Assembly (NCBI GenBank): GCA_016222805.1
Contig: JACRQG010000027.1
Location: forward strand, 358,232-422,231
DNA length: 64,000 nucleotides
Source: Verrucomicrobiota bacterium
GTDB lineage: Bacteria > Verrucomicrobiota > Verrucomicrobiia > Opitutales > Opitutaceae
Direction of reading: 5' to 3'
Position numbers and translations under genes: made by a program. Shown here one piece after another: positions 18,409 through 26,276 of the stretch; the stretch's first letter is position 1; the number at the start of each line of letters is the position of its first letter. The notes beneath the pieces were generated by a model. The model had not been told where the DNA came from. It saw nothing but the letters and a program-made list of their open reading frames with translations, and made no database searches.

Positions 18409-18428
18409 CCCGGCGCGATGGCGCCGGG
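18409..18428 (-). terminator. Perfect 8-bp hairpin directly after sucD
   Basis: CCCGGCGC-GATG-GCGCCGGG abuts the sucD stop codon (18429-18431). A stem of this strength fits a terminator, but the following bases on the minus strand (TTGCTCC) give only a weak U-tract. A palindromic repeat is the alternative. Confidence 0.5.
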
Positions 18429-19352
18429 CTACGACAGTTTCACGCCCTTCGCCGCGGCGGCGCGGAGGAGGGCGTCGGCCATGTCGCTGGGGGTGACGGC
18501 GACTTCGATGCCGCACTCCTTGAAGATCGCGATCTTGGCGGCGGCGGTGTCCTCCTTGCCGCCGATGACGGCGCCGGCGTGACCCATGCGGCGGCCCGCC
18601 GGAGCCGTGGCCCCGGCGATGAAGCCGGCCACGGGTTTCTTGCAGTTGGCCTTGATCCAGCGGGCGGCCTCGACCTCGGCGTTGCCGCCGATTTCGCCGA
18701 TCATGATGATTCCGTGGGTCTCGGGATCGGCATTGAAGAGCTTGATCACGTCGAGGTGCGACGTCCCGTTGACCGGATCACCGCCGATGCCGACGCAGGT
18801 GGTCTGGCCGATGTTCTTCACCGTGAGCTGGTACACGGCCTCGTAGGTGAGGGTCCCGGAGCGCGACACCACACCGACATGGCCCTGCTTGTGAATGTAG
18901 CCCGGGGCGATGCCGATGCGGCAGCCACCCTTGGAACTCTCGCCGGGGCCCGGGGAGACGAGGCCCGGGCAGTTGGGGCCGACGAGGCGGGTCTTGCGGC
19001 CGCCCATGACGCGCTTCACGCGCACCATGTCGCGAATCGGAATGCCCTCCGTGATCGCGACCGCGAGGTCGAGGTCGGCATCGACGCACTCGAGGATGGC
19101 GTCGGCGGCGAACGGCGGCGGCACAAAGATCGCGGAGACGCTGGCGCCGGTGGCGCGGGAGGCCTCGGCGACCGTGTTGAAGATCGGCACCTTGTGCCCG
19201 GCGTGCTCGAAGAACTGGCCGCCCTTGCCGGGGGTCACGCCGGCGACGACCTGCGTGCCGTAGTCGAGCGACAGGCGGGTATGGCGGGCGCCGAATTCAC
19301 CGGTGATGCCCTGGATGAGAATCTTGGTTTGCGGATGGATGAGAATGGCCAT
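18429..19352 (-). CDS. sucD: Succinyl-CoA synthetase (succinate-CoA ligase), alpha subunit
   Basis: 307 residues. With the beta subunit it interconverts succinyl-CoA and succinate with NDP phosphorylation in the TCA cycle. The CoA-binding start [15 protein letters not shown], the [10 protein letters not shown] loop, [19 protein letters not shown] and the phosphohistidine site [11 protein letters not shown] (His258) are all present. The leader before the ATG is strikingly pyrimidine-rich with no Shine-Dalgarno sequence. It lies on the same strand as sucC but is separated from it by a VOC-family gene, whereas sucC and sucD usually adjoin. Confidence 0.96.
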   Translation of the reverse strand: MAILIHPQTKILIQGITGEFGARHTRLSLDYGTQVVAGVTPGKGGQFFEHAGHKVPIFNTVAEASRATGASVSAIFVPPPFAADAILECVDADLDLAVAITEGIPIRDMVRVKRVMGGRKTRLVGPNCPGLVSPGPGESSKGGCRIGIAPGYIHKQGHVGVVSRSGTLTYEAVYQLTVKNIGQTTCVGIGGDPVNGTSHLDVIKLFNADPETHGIIMIGEIGGNAEVEAARWIKANCKKPVAGFIAGATAPAGRRMGHAGAVIGGKEDTAAAKIAIFKECGIEVAVTPSDMADALLRAAAAKGVKLS

Positions 19353-19403
19353 GGAAGGGAGGAAGAGAGAGAAACGGAGAAGGGAGAGAAGTGGCGGCTG
19401 GGC

Positions 19404-19452
19404 GATGGTCGGAAATCAGGATTCGGTAATCAGTAATCGGTGGTCGGTGACC
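19404..19452. repeat. ATCAGTAATCGG-type short dispersed repeat, copy 2
   Basis: The gap between the VOC gene and sucD contains AAATCAGGATTCGGTAATCA followed by GTAATCGGTGGTCGGTGACC. It has the same words as the repeats at 15.7 and 22.5 kb, and looks like a decayed tandem of a roughly 9-base unit (GGTAATCAG / TAATCGGTG). Confidence 0.55.
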
Positions 19453-19464
19453 AGAGCACCGGGC

Positions 19465-19839
19465 TCAGGGCGAGGCCTTGCGCTGGTGAAGGCCGATCTG
19501 ATTGCCGTCGGGATCCTTGACTGCGAACATCCGGCAGGGAGGGAAATCCATGACGTCGAAGGCCAGGGGAATGCCCTCGGCCTTGGCTGCCTTCACGCAC
19601 CCGTCGAGGTCGGCGACCTCGAAGGTGAGAGCGGCCTGGGGCTTCGAGTCGGGCGGCGGCACGTTGGAGATGCCGAGGGCCTGGCCGGCGACATCGTATT
19701 CGATCCACCACTGGCCCGGGGCGAACTCGACCTGGAGGCCGATCTTCAAGCCCAGGAACCCCTCATAAAACCGGCGGGCCCGCGCGATGTCGGTGACCGG
19801 GTGAAACACAAAGGCGAATTCTTTGACCTGGATGCTCAT
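19465..19839 (-). CDS. VOC-superfamily (glyoxalase/bleomycin-resistance-like) protein
   Basis: 124 residues from the ATG at 19839; the frame stays open upstream but is composed of proline/serine/arginine shadow sequence. The fold signature is clear: [21 protein letters not shown] at the start, [22 protein letters not shown] in the middle and [15 protein letters not shown] at the end, the usual paired beta-alpha-beta-beta-beta modules. The metal ligand positions are partly altered (the first is His14 in VFHPV), so catalysis is uncertain. It sits between sucC and sucD on the same strand, 67 bp after sucC, and is likely cotranscribed. Its substrate is unknown. Confidence 0.85.
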   Translation of the reverse strand: MSIQVKEFAFVFHPVTDIARARRFYEGFLGLKIGLQVEFAPGQWWIEYDVAGQALGISNVPPPDSKPQAALTFEVADLDGCVKAAKAEGIPLAFDVMDFPPCRMFAVKDPDGNQIGLHQRKASP

Positions 19840-19906
19840 CGGGGAGGAGCCCGCGGTGGGCACGGAGGGTAACCGAGGGCTCCGTGGCGGCCGCGGGCGG
19901 GGAGGG

Positions 19907-21088
19907 TTACGCCACGCGTTTGACGATCTTCTGGGCGGCGTCGGCCATGGTGTCGCCGGAGACGAGCTTGAGGCCGGAGGCGGCGAGGGTGGCCTTGCCG
20001 GCCACGACATTGTTGCCCTCGAGGCGGACGACGAGCGGGAGCTTCAGGCCCACTTCCTTGACCGCCTCCACGATGCCCTGGGCGATCACGTTGCAGTCCA
20101 TGATGCCGCCGAAGATGTTCACGACGATGCCCTTCACGTTGGGATCGCCGAGGATGATCTTGAACGCCGCGACGACCTGTTCCTTCGAGGCGCCGCCGCC
20201 CACGTCGAGGAAGTTGGCGGGCGTGCCGCCAAAGTGCTTGATGATGTCCATCGTGCTCATCGCAAGGCCGGCGCCGTTGACGAGGCAGGCGATGTTGCCG
20301 TCGAGCGCGATGTAGCTGAGGGAGAACTTGGATGCCTCGATCTCCTTGGGATCCTCCTCGTTGAGGTCGCGCAGGGCGACGATCTCGGGATGGCGGAAGA
20401 GGGCGTTGTCGTCGAACGAGACCTTGGCGTCGAGGGCCAGCACGTCGCCGCCGGCGGTGGTGATGAGCGGGTTGACCTCGACCATGGAGGCGTCGGTTTC
20501 CCAGAAGCAGGCGTAGAGCTGGCGGATCAGCTTGCCGGCGTTTTTCGCCTCGTTGCCGGTGAAACCGAGCTTGAAGATCAGCTCGCGCACCTGGAAGTCG
20601 GCGAGACCGTAGGCCGGATCGACGAAGACCTTGGTGATCTTCTCGGGCGTCTCGTGGGCGACCTTTTCGATTTCAACGCCGCCCTCGGTGGAGGCGACGA
20701 TGACGGGGCGGGAGCTGGCGCGGTCGAGAAGGATGGCGAGGTAGTACTCCTTCTTGATCGCGCAGGCCTCGGTGAAATAAATCGTCTGCACCTTCCGGCC
20801 CGCGGGACCGGTCTGGGCGGTCACCAGGGTGTTGCCGAGCATCTTGGCCGCGGTTTCCTTCGCGGCGGCCCGGGAGGGGCAGAGCTTTACGCCGCCTTTG
20901 AAGCCGTCGGTGAAGGTGCCCTTGCCGCGTCCACCCGCATGAATCTGAGCCTTCACGACGATGGTGCCCTCGGCGAAGTTCGCGAGGGCGGGGTCGAAGT
21001 CCGCCGCGGACTTGGCGGGCGCGCCCTTGGGGACGGGCACACCGAACTTCTCGAAAAGCGCCTTGGCCTGATACTCGTGGATGTTCAT
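19907..21088 (-). CDS. sucC: Succinyl-CoA synthetase (succinate-CoA ligase), beta subunit
   Basis: 393 residues from the ATG at 21088, where [20 protein letters not shown] is the standard family start; the frame extends upstream without similarity. The ATP-grasp nucleotide-binding part includes [16 protein letters not shown] and [16 protein letters not shown]. The C-terminal part has [37 protein letters not shown] and [15 protein letters not shown], followed by [17 protein letters not shown]. Together with SucD it forms the TCA-cycle enzyme. The upstream leader is a pyrimidine tract (CCCCTTCCCTTTCTCCC). It is divergent from the small HTH gene, with only 58 bp between start codons. Confidence 0.97.
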   Translation of the reverse strand: MNIHEYQAKALFEKFGVPVPKGAPAKSAADFDPALANFAEGTIVVKAQIHAGGRGKGTFTDGFKGGVKLCPSRAAAKETAAKMLGNTLVTAQTGPAGRKVQTIYFTEACAIKKEYYLAILLDRASSRPVIVASTEGGVEIEKVAHETPEKITKVFVDPAYGLADFQVRELIFKLGFTGNEAKNAGKLIRQLYACFWETDASMVEVNPLITTAGGDVLALDAKVSFDDNALFRHPEIVALRDLNEEDPKEIEASKFSLSYIALDGNIACLVNGAGLAMSTMDIIKHFGGTPANFLDVGGGASKEQVVAAFKIILGDPNVKGIVVNIFGGIMDCNVIAQGIVEAVKEVGLKLPLVVRLEGNNVVAGKATLAASGLKLVSGDTMADAAQKIVKRVA

Positions 21089-21146
21089 GCAGGGAGAAAG
21101 GGAAGGGGAGCAGTAAGCCAGAGGCGGACGGGGGGAGGCACGGCCG

Positions 21147-21683
21147 ATGCACTCGTACGAGGTGATGAGGGAGGTCCTGAAGAAGACCAGCGCGAAGCAG
21201 ATCGCGGCCGACATGAACCTGTCGCTTTCGCTGATCTACAAATGGGCCGAGCCGACCGAGGAGGGAGGCGGCGCGAGCAGTCCGCTCGATCGGGTCGCCC
21301 AGTTGCTGCGCATCACCCGCGATGTCCGGCTGGCGCAGTGGGTCTGCGAGCGGGCCGACGGTTTCTTCATCCGCAACCCGCACAACCTGCCGCCGAACCA
21401 GCCGCTGATCCCGGCGACCAACGACATCGTGCAGGAGTTCGCCGACATGCTGGCAACCATTGCGCATGCCTCGGCCGACAACACGATCACGGCGGAGGAG
21501 GCCCGGACCATCCGCCGGCGCTGGGAGGATCTGAAGACGGTGACGGAGGGCTTCGTGCGGGCCGCGGAAAGCGGCAACTTCGGGTTGATCCGGGCCTTGC
21601 CGCCCGCCGACGGCAAGGGTGCGCCGGAGACTACAACAGGCGTTTCGCGAGGAAAGTCGCCTGCAGGCCCGAAAGCTCCTTGA
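21147..21683 (+). CDS. Small HTH protein (phage-CII-like regulator), unknown role
   Basis: 178 residues. GGGGGAGG lies 8 bases before the ATG, one of the few good Shine-Dalgarno sequences here. The N-terminus (about residues 4-36) reads as a helix-turn-helix: [28 protein letters not shown] in consecutive helices, as in phage CII/CP76-type regulators. [13 protein letters not shown] and [12 protein letters not shown] follow, then a helical region. It is divergent from sucC and its last 53 bp overlap the 3' end of rph on the other strand. Position suggests a local regulator of sucC or a decayed phage gene kept as host gene; neither is proven. Confidence 0.72.
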   Translation: MHSYEVMREVLKKTSAKQIAADMNLSLSLIYKWAEPTEEGGGASSPLDRVAQLLRITRDVRLAQWVCERADGFFIRNPHNLPPNQPLIPATNDIVQEFADMLATIAHASADNTITAEEARTIRRRWEDLKTVTEGFVRAAESGNFGLIRALPPADGKGAPETTTGVSRGKSPAGPKAP

Positions 21684-22377
21684 GCCCCTGCTGGGCCAGG
21701 GTGATCAGGCTGGCGAGCTGCGCCTGGGAGAAGGTCGCCTCCTCGCCGGAGCCCTGCACCTCGACGAACTGGCCCCGGCCGGTCATCACGATGTTGAAGT
21801 CCACCTCGGCGTCCTTATCCTCGACGTAGGCGAGGTCGAGCAGTTCCCGCCCGCCAAAGACGCCGACGCTCACGGCAGCGACGGAGTCCGTGAGCGGATT
21901 CTCGGCGAGCTTCTTGTCGTCGAGGAGCCGCTGGACCGCGAGCCGGGTGGCGACATAGGCGCCGGTGATGGCGGCGGTGCGCGTGCCGCCATCGGCCTGC
22001 AGGACGTCGCAGTCGAGCCAGAGCGTGTTGGTCCCGAGCTTCTGGAGGTCGATGACGGCGCGAAGGGAGCGGCCGATCAGGCGCTGGATCTCGACGGTGC
22101 GGCCGTCGATCTTGCCGCGGGAGATGTCGCGCGCCTTCCGCTCGAGGGTGGAGTAGGGGAGCATCGAATACTCCGCAGTGAGCCAGCCACCCGGCACCTT
22201 CTGCTGCTTCATCCAGAGCGGCACGTTGGGCTCGATCGTGGCGGCGCAGATGACGCGCGTCCGGCCGAACGAGACCAGCACGGAGCCGGTGGCATACGGG
22301 GCGATGTCGGCTTCGAAGGTCACCGGTCGCAGTTGCTGGTCGCGGCGGCCGTCGGCCCGGGTGGCGGAGGAGGACAT
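21631..22377 (-). CDS. rph: Ribonuclease PH
   Basis: 248 residues, full length. It is a phosphate-dependent 3'-5' exoribonuclease that trims tRNA 3' ends. Typical segments: RPVTFEADIAPYATGSVLVSFG at the start, VPLWMKQQKVPGGWLTAEYSMLP, ERKARDISRGKIDGRTVEIQRLIGRSLRAV with its substrate-binding arginines, LDCDVLQADGGTRTAAITGAYVA, and VMTGRGQFVEVQGSGEEATFS. Its 3' end overlaps the convergent HTH gene by 53 bp, so antisense effects are possible. Confidence 0.97.
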   Translation of the reverse strand: MSSSATRADGRRDQQLRPVTFEADIAPYATGSVLVSFGRTRVICAATIEPNVPLWMKQQKVPGGWLTAEYSMLPYSTLERKARDISRGKIDGRTVEIQRLIGRSLRAVIDLQKLGTNTLWLDCDVLQADGGTRTAAITGAYVATRLAVQRLLDDKKLAENPLTDSVAAVSVGVFGGRELLDLAYVEDKDAEVDFNIVMTGRGQFVEVQGSGEEATFSQAQLASLITLAQQGLKELSGLQATFLAKRLL

Positions 22378-22627
22378 GGCGGGAAGCTACGGGCGCGACC
22401 GCCCGGGGCGAGCCCGGAAACGGCCGCTGGTGACGGAGCGCAGTAATCAGTGGTCGATATGAAGTAATCGGTGGGCAGGGCCGTGATCAGCGATTGGGGC
22501 TGAGGGACGGCGACTGGCGCACGGCGGGGCGACCCGACCGACGAGAGTGCAGTCGGACGTGCGGCCGCACACGCGGCGTCGCCGATCACCGACCACGGAT
22601 CACTGATTACCGATCACCGATCGCCGC
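22378..22627. repeat. Gap bounded by inverted copies of the ATCAGTAATCGG repeat
   Basis: The 250 bp between rph and hprK hold a forward copy (22441-22496: CAGTAATCAGTGGTCG, AAGTAATCGGTGGGC) and a reverse copy (22581-22625: GATCACCGACCACGGATCAC, TGATTACCGATCACCGATCG), so the gap could fold into a long imperfect stem. The middle part, about 22500-22580, is GC-rich with no coding sense. No promoter is clear. Confidence 0.5.
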
Positions 22628-23617
22628 CTACTCCCGCACCACGGGTTTGATCCGCGTCGGCGTGGCCTCACCGGCCTGCTCGGACATGAACTTGATCAGA
22701 CGATCGTTGAAGTCGCGGGCGGGGTCGTGGCCCATCTGCTTCAGGGCGTGGGTGAGCGCGGCCACCTCGACCAGCCGGGCGATGTCGCGGCCGGGCCGGA
22801 CGTACAGCTCGATATGCGGCAGCCGCATGCCGAGGATTGGGTAGAAGTTTTCCTCGAGACCCGTGCGTTCCTCCACGACGTCGGGGGTCCATTCCTTGAG
22901 GGTGATGACCATATCGATTCGCTTCTCGAGCCGCACGCATTTCACCCCGAACATCTCGGCGACGTTGATGATGCCGATGCCGCGGCACTCCATGTAACCC
23001 CGGTTGAGCGGGCGGCTCGAGGCCATGAGTTCGCGCTCGTCGAGCAGCCGGATGACCGTGAGATCGTCGGCCACCAGCGAATGTCCGCGCTCGATCAGGG
23101 CGAGGGCGCATTCGCTCTTGCCGATGCCGGAGTCGCCGCGCAGGAGGACGCCGACACCCTTGATGTCGAGCGTGGTGGCGTGCTCCGTGCCCTGCGGGGC
23201 GAACTCATTGTCGACCGCGAGGGTGGCAAGGTTGACCCAGTTCTTGGTGATCATCGGCGTGCGGATGATCGGCAGCCGCATCTCCCCGGCGACGGCGAGC
23301 ATCGGGTGGGTCGGCTGGTAGTTGCGGGTCAGCACGAGGCACGGGATGTTGCGCTGCACCATCTGCTGGAGGACCTCGATCTGGCGGCGCTGCTCGAGGG
23401 TCTTCATGTAGGCCATCTCGGCGGCGCCAAACACCTGGATGCGCTTGTTGGCGAAGTAGCGGAAGAAACCCGTCAGGGCGAGGGCGGGCCGGTTGATCGT
23501 ACCCTCGTGGATCAGGCGGTGGAGCCCGGCCTCCCCTTCGACCAGCTCCATCTTCAGCTTCTCGCGGTAGGTTTCGTAAAAGTGGGCAACGCTGATGCCG
23601 TGAATCGCTTTTTGCAT
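22628..23617 (-). CDS. hprK: HPr kinase/phosphorylase
   Basis: 329 residues. Family enzymes phosphorylate and dephosphorylate a serine of HPr (or of PtsH-like proteins) and so connect carbon state to regulation. The C-terminal catalytic domain has Walker A GDSGIGKSE (161-169), LVADDLTVIRL and the family signature MECRGIGIINV. The N-terminal domain, with VLTRNYQPTHPMLAVAGE, is also intact. In many Gram-negative bacteria hprK lies near the lpt genes and PTS-Ntr genes; here it follows lptB after about 190 bp on the same strand, without ptsN or an HPr gene in the window. Confidence 0.95.
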   Translation of the reverse strand: MQKAIHGISVAHFYETYREKLKMELVEGEAGLHRLIHEGTINRPALALTGFFRYFANKRIQVFGAAEMAYMKTLEQRRQIEVLQQMVQRNIPCLVLTRNYQPTHPMLAVAGEMRLPIIRTPMITKNWVNLATLAVDNEFAPQGTEHATTLDIKGVGVLLRGDSGIGKSECALALIERGHSLVADDLTVIRLLDERELMASSRPLNRGYMECRGIGIINVAEMFGVKCVRLEKRIDMVITLKEWTPDVVEERTGLEENFYPILGMRLPHIELYVRPGRDIARLVEVAALTHALKQMGHDPARDFNDRLIKFMSEQAGEATPTRIKPVVRE

Positions 23618-23679
23618 GAGGTTGGTCGCGGAAAGGGGGAGGGAGCGGTTGGGGGAGCGGAGGCCGGGGGCGGCGTGGG

Positions 23680-23760
23680 GCAGTCATCCCGCGAGCGGGC
23701 GCGGCGGGGCGCCGACTCGCGCGACGAGGGCGTCGCGCCTACAGGAGGCCAGCATTCATG
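23680..23760. repeat. Palindromic unit in the lptB-hprK gap
   Basis: Within the 189-bp gap, CCCGCGAGCGGGCGCG and then GCGCGACGAGGGCGTCGCGC with a following CTACAGG form strong hairpins. The second resembles the CGACGACCTCGTCG palindrome inside the 148-bp elements at 54.2 and 61.8 kb and the one at 3877-3894. It may be a dispersed repeat unit, or a structure ending lptB transcription's neighbour region. Confidence 0.45.
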
Positions 23761-23806
23761 ACGGGGTCCATTGCAGCGGCGGGCGCGGGTGGCGCCAGCG
23801 AAAAAC

Positions 23807-24544
23807 CTACAGGTCGAAACCCTCGCCGAGGTAGAACTTGCGGGCCTGTTCGTCGCGGATGAGGAACTCACCGGGACCTTCGGTCAGCACGCGCCCCTCG
23901 TGGATCAGGTAGGCGCGATCGACGATGCGCAGCGTCTCCCGCACGTTGTGGTCGGTCACGACCACGCCGATCCCGCGCGCCTTCAACTGCAGGATGATCT
24001 TCTGCACCTCGGCCACCGAGATCGGGTCGATCGCGGCAAAAGGTTCGTCCATCAGCAGGAACTTGGGTTTGGTCACGAGCGCCCGGGCAATCTCGAGCCG
24101 GCGGCGCTCCCCGCCCGAGAGCGTGAAGGCCTTCTGGCCGGCCACGTGGCCGAGATGCAGTTCCTCGAGGTGGGAGCGAACCAGATCCGGCCGCTGGCGG
24201 CGGGGCACACCGATCGCCTCCGCGATGGCGAGGATGTTCTCCTCGACCGTGAGTTTCCGGAAGACGGAAGGTTCCTGCGGCAGGTAGCCGATGCCCTGGC
24301 GGGCGCGCTGGTGCATGCGCAGGTGCGTCAGATCCGTGCCGTCGAGCCGCACCTGGCCGCCGGTGGCCGGGATGAGCCCGACCACCATGTAGAAGGTCGT
24401 GGTCTTGCCCGCGCCGTTGGGCCCGAGCAGGCCGACAATCTCCCCGGCCGCGAACCGGAGGTTGATCCCGTTGACCACGGTGCGGGCACCGTAGGTCTTG
24501 ACCAGGGCGTCCGTGGTGAGCTGGGAGGCGGCCGGGGCGCTCAT
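23807..24544 (-). CDS. lptB: LPS export ABC transporter ATPase
   Basis: 245 residues from the ATG at 24544. It is the cytosolic ATPase of the LptB2FG complex that extracts lipopolysaccharide from the inner membrane. Walker A GPNGAGKTT (41-49), Q-loop region YLPQEPSVFRKLTVEEN, signature LSGGERRR (142-149) and Walker B LLMDEPFAAID (163-173) are typical of LptB, as is VVVTDHNVRETLRI. The start overlaps the lptA-like stop by 4 bp, so the two are translationally coupled in a kdsC-lptC-lptA-lptB operon. No lptF/lptG gene is in the window. Confidence 0.96.
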   Translation of the reverse strand: MSAPAASQLTTDALVKTYGARTVVNGINLRFAAGEIVGLLGPNGAGKTTTFYMVVGLIPATGGQVRLDGTDLTHLRMHQRARQGIGYLPQEPSVFRKLTVEENILAIAEAIGVPRRQRPDLVRSHLEELHLGHVAGQKAFTLSGGERRRLEIARALVTKPKFLLMDEPFAAIDPISVAEVQKIILQLKARGIGVVVTDHNVRETLRIVDRAYLIHEGRVLTEGPGEFLIRDEQARKFYLGEGFDL

Positions 24545-25212
24545 TTCGGAGGAGGCGGGAGGGGGACGGACACGGCGGGAGGGGCGTCGGTCGGAGTCCC
24601 GGAGGGCGGGCGCGGGGCGGCGCCGTCGGGGGCGGGCTGCTTCTTCTCCGGTACCTTGTCGTAGCCCAGGTCCTTCAAGCCCGGCAGGGTGGTCTGCGGC
24701 CGCTGTCCGTCCTTGCTCTTGAAGATCGCCTTCCGTTCGCCGCGCAGGAGTTCGGCCATCGGGCCCCGTTGATCCCATTTCTCCTTCTCGCTGCGGACGA
24801 TGACCGGATTCCCCGTCAGCACCACGCGGTCGGTGTCGGGGAAGATCTCCGCCCGATCCGCCAGCGCCTCACGATCGTCCTGGACGAGGCGTACGCCGCC
24901 GGTGGCGACGAGGGACTTGAGTTTCTCCTGCTTGCCCAGCAGTGCCGCGGGATCGCCGCCGCGACGGGCGACGACCACGACGTCCGCACAAGTCATGACG
25001 AGGTTGGTGGCGGTCACCCGCACATTCCCGCGAAAGTGAAAGGTCGTCTCCTTGGCGGTGCTGACCGCCTCGAAATCATCGCTGGTGATGACGGTGTCCA
25101 CCAACGGGACCGGGGGCGCCGGGGCGGGCCGGGCGGGAGCGTCCGCGCCGGCGGCGGCCGCCGGCAGCGCCAGGGCGAGGAGCAGGGGGGCGGTCGCGCG
25201 GAACAGGGTCAT
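24541..25212 (-). CDS. lptA: LptA/OstA-family periplasmic LPS transport protein
   Basis: 223 residues with a signal peptide ending near AAAGAD. The beta-jellyroll part shows the family order: VITSDDFEAVSTAKETTFHFRG, VRVTATNLVMTCADVVVV, VATGGVRLVQDDREALADRAE and DRVVLTGNPVIVRSE. LptA forms the periplasmic bridge carrying lipopolysaccharide to the outer membrane. A proline-rich C-terminal tail of about 50 residues extends beyond the usual domain. Position between lptC and lptB with 4-bp overlaps on both sides supports the call; sequence alone would give only the OstA-like family. Confidence 0.86.
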   Translation of the reverse strand: MTLFRATAPLLLALALPAAAAGADAPARPAPAPPVPLVDTVITSDDFEAVSTAKETTFHFRGNVRVTATNLVMTCADVVVVARRGGDPAALLGKQEKLKSLVATGGVRLVQDDREALADRAEIFPDTDRVVLTGNPVIVRSEKEKWDQRGPMAELLRGERKAIFKSKDGQRPQTTLPGLKDLGYDKVPEKKQPAPDGAAPRPPSGTPTDAPPAVSVPLPPPPK

Positions 25213-25652
25213 TTCAGGATGTCGTTCAGTTTCATGCGCATCGTTACGCGCACGTCGCCCTGGAGCGAAACCTTTCTCGCCTTGTGGTCGTAGGTCCAGC
25301 TCCGGCCCGTGGCCTCGACGTCATCCTGGATGAACCGGACGGAGTCCGTGCCGCTGGCGAGGTTGTCCTTGGGCCGAAAGACGGCTCGCGGGCTGAGGAG
25401 AATGCTGTCCACCTGGGCCTTCGCGTCCCCGGAGAAGACGGTGATGTGGAGGTTGGTGACGGTGATCACCGACTCGGTCGGTCGAACTTCGGACCCGCGC
25501 AGGGTCATGGTGCGGTAACCCTCCTTGTCGCTGAAAAGGGGCAAGACCCAGTTGGTGGCCGGGGCTGCGGCTTCGCCCCCGCCAAGCGGCACCGGTAGCG
25601 CCAACAGGGCCAGCCAGCCGGCCCACCACCCGGAATGACGGTGCAGACTCAT
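25209..25652 (-). CDS. lptC: LptC-like LPS export protein
   Basis: 147 residues from the ATG at 25652; an upstream in-frame extension overlaps kdsC and is unlikely. There is a signal/anchor segment WWAGWLALLALPVPLGGG, then LPLFSDKEGYRTMTLRGSEVRP and TNLHITVFSGDAKAQVDSILLSP, the pattern of the LptC/OstA-type beta-jellyroll. Similarity is diffuse, and the name rests mainly on its place between kdsC and lptA. It could instead be a second LptA-like protein. The start overlaps the kdsC stop by 4 bp. Confidence 0.7.
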   Translation of the reverse strand: MSLHRHSGWWAGWLALLALPVPLGGGEAAAPATNWVLPLFSDKEGYRTMTLRGSEVRPTESVITVTNLHITVFSGDAKAQVDSILLSPRAVFRPKDNLASGTDSVRFIQDDVEATGRSWTYDHKARKVSLQGDVRVTMRMKLNDILK

Positions 25653-26212
25653 GGCCTCCCAGACTCCGACCGGGACCGTTTGCTCCCGGGAAAGGAGCGG
25701 GCGGCCAGCAGCAGTTCGCACACCTCGCGCACGGAGCCGTGGCCGGCCGCCCGCACGGTGACATGATCCGCCTGGGCGAGCGCCGCCGGCATGGCGCCGG
25801 GGGGAGCGATGCCGATCCCCGCCCAGGCGAGAGCGGCCGCGTCGATGTCGTCGTCTCCCATGTAGGCGCAGTCGGCGGCGGCCAGCCCGAGGCGGTGCGC
25901 GAGATCCTGCAGGACGGCGAGTTTTTCGATTCGGCCCTGGACGAGGTGGGGAATTTCCAGCTCGCGCGCACGGACGGTGGTGGCCCCGGAGGTGCGGCCG
26001 CTGATCCAGGCGGTGACGATGCCCGCGCGGGCCACCTTGCGCAGGCCGTGGCCGTCGAGAATCGAAAACGCCTTGGCTTCCGTGCCGTCGGACGAGATCT
26101 GCACGGTTCCATCGGTCAGGACGCCGTCGACGTCCATTGCGAACAGCCGGATGCGCCGCCAGCGCTCGCGGCTGATCTTCGGTCTTCGCAGTTGGGGGTT
26201 CGCTCGGGCCAT
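25649..26212 (-). CDS. kdsC: 3-deoxy-D-manno-octulosonate 8-phosphate phosphatase (HAD family)
   Basis: 187 residues from the ATG at 26212. It is a small C0-type HAD phosphatase that dephosphorylates KDO-8-phosphate in lipopolysaccharide core synthesis. Motif I is DVDGVLTDG (27-35), motif II TAWISGRTSG, motif III lies around IEKLAVLQDL and motif IV is YMGDDDIDAAAL. The length matches KdsC. It is first in a tight operon with lptC, lptA and lptB, all joined by 4-bp overlaps, as in Gammaproteobacteria. It lies 64 bp downstream of the fused E1 gene on the same strand. Confidence 0.93.
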   Translation of the reverse strand: MARANPQLRRPKISRERWRRIRLFAMDVDGVLTDGTVQISSDGTEAKAFSILDGHGLRKVARAGIVTAWISGRTSGATTVRARELEIPHLVQGRIEKLAVLQDLAHRLGLAAADCAYMGDDDIDAAALAWAGIGIAPPGAMPAALAQADHVTVRAAGHGSVREVCELLLAARSFPGSKRSRSESGRP

Positions 26213-26276
26213 GGGGGGCGAAGGCGCGCGACGGGTTCGGAAAGCGATGGGCGGCAACCGGGGAACGGAAACCGCC

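Noticed and set aside
15702..22625. CRISPR array from the repeated AATCAGTAATCGG words
   Set aside because: The units are short, imperfect, unevenly spaced and lack distinct spacers or cas genes.
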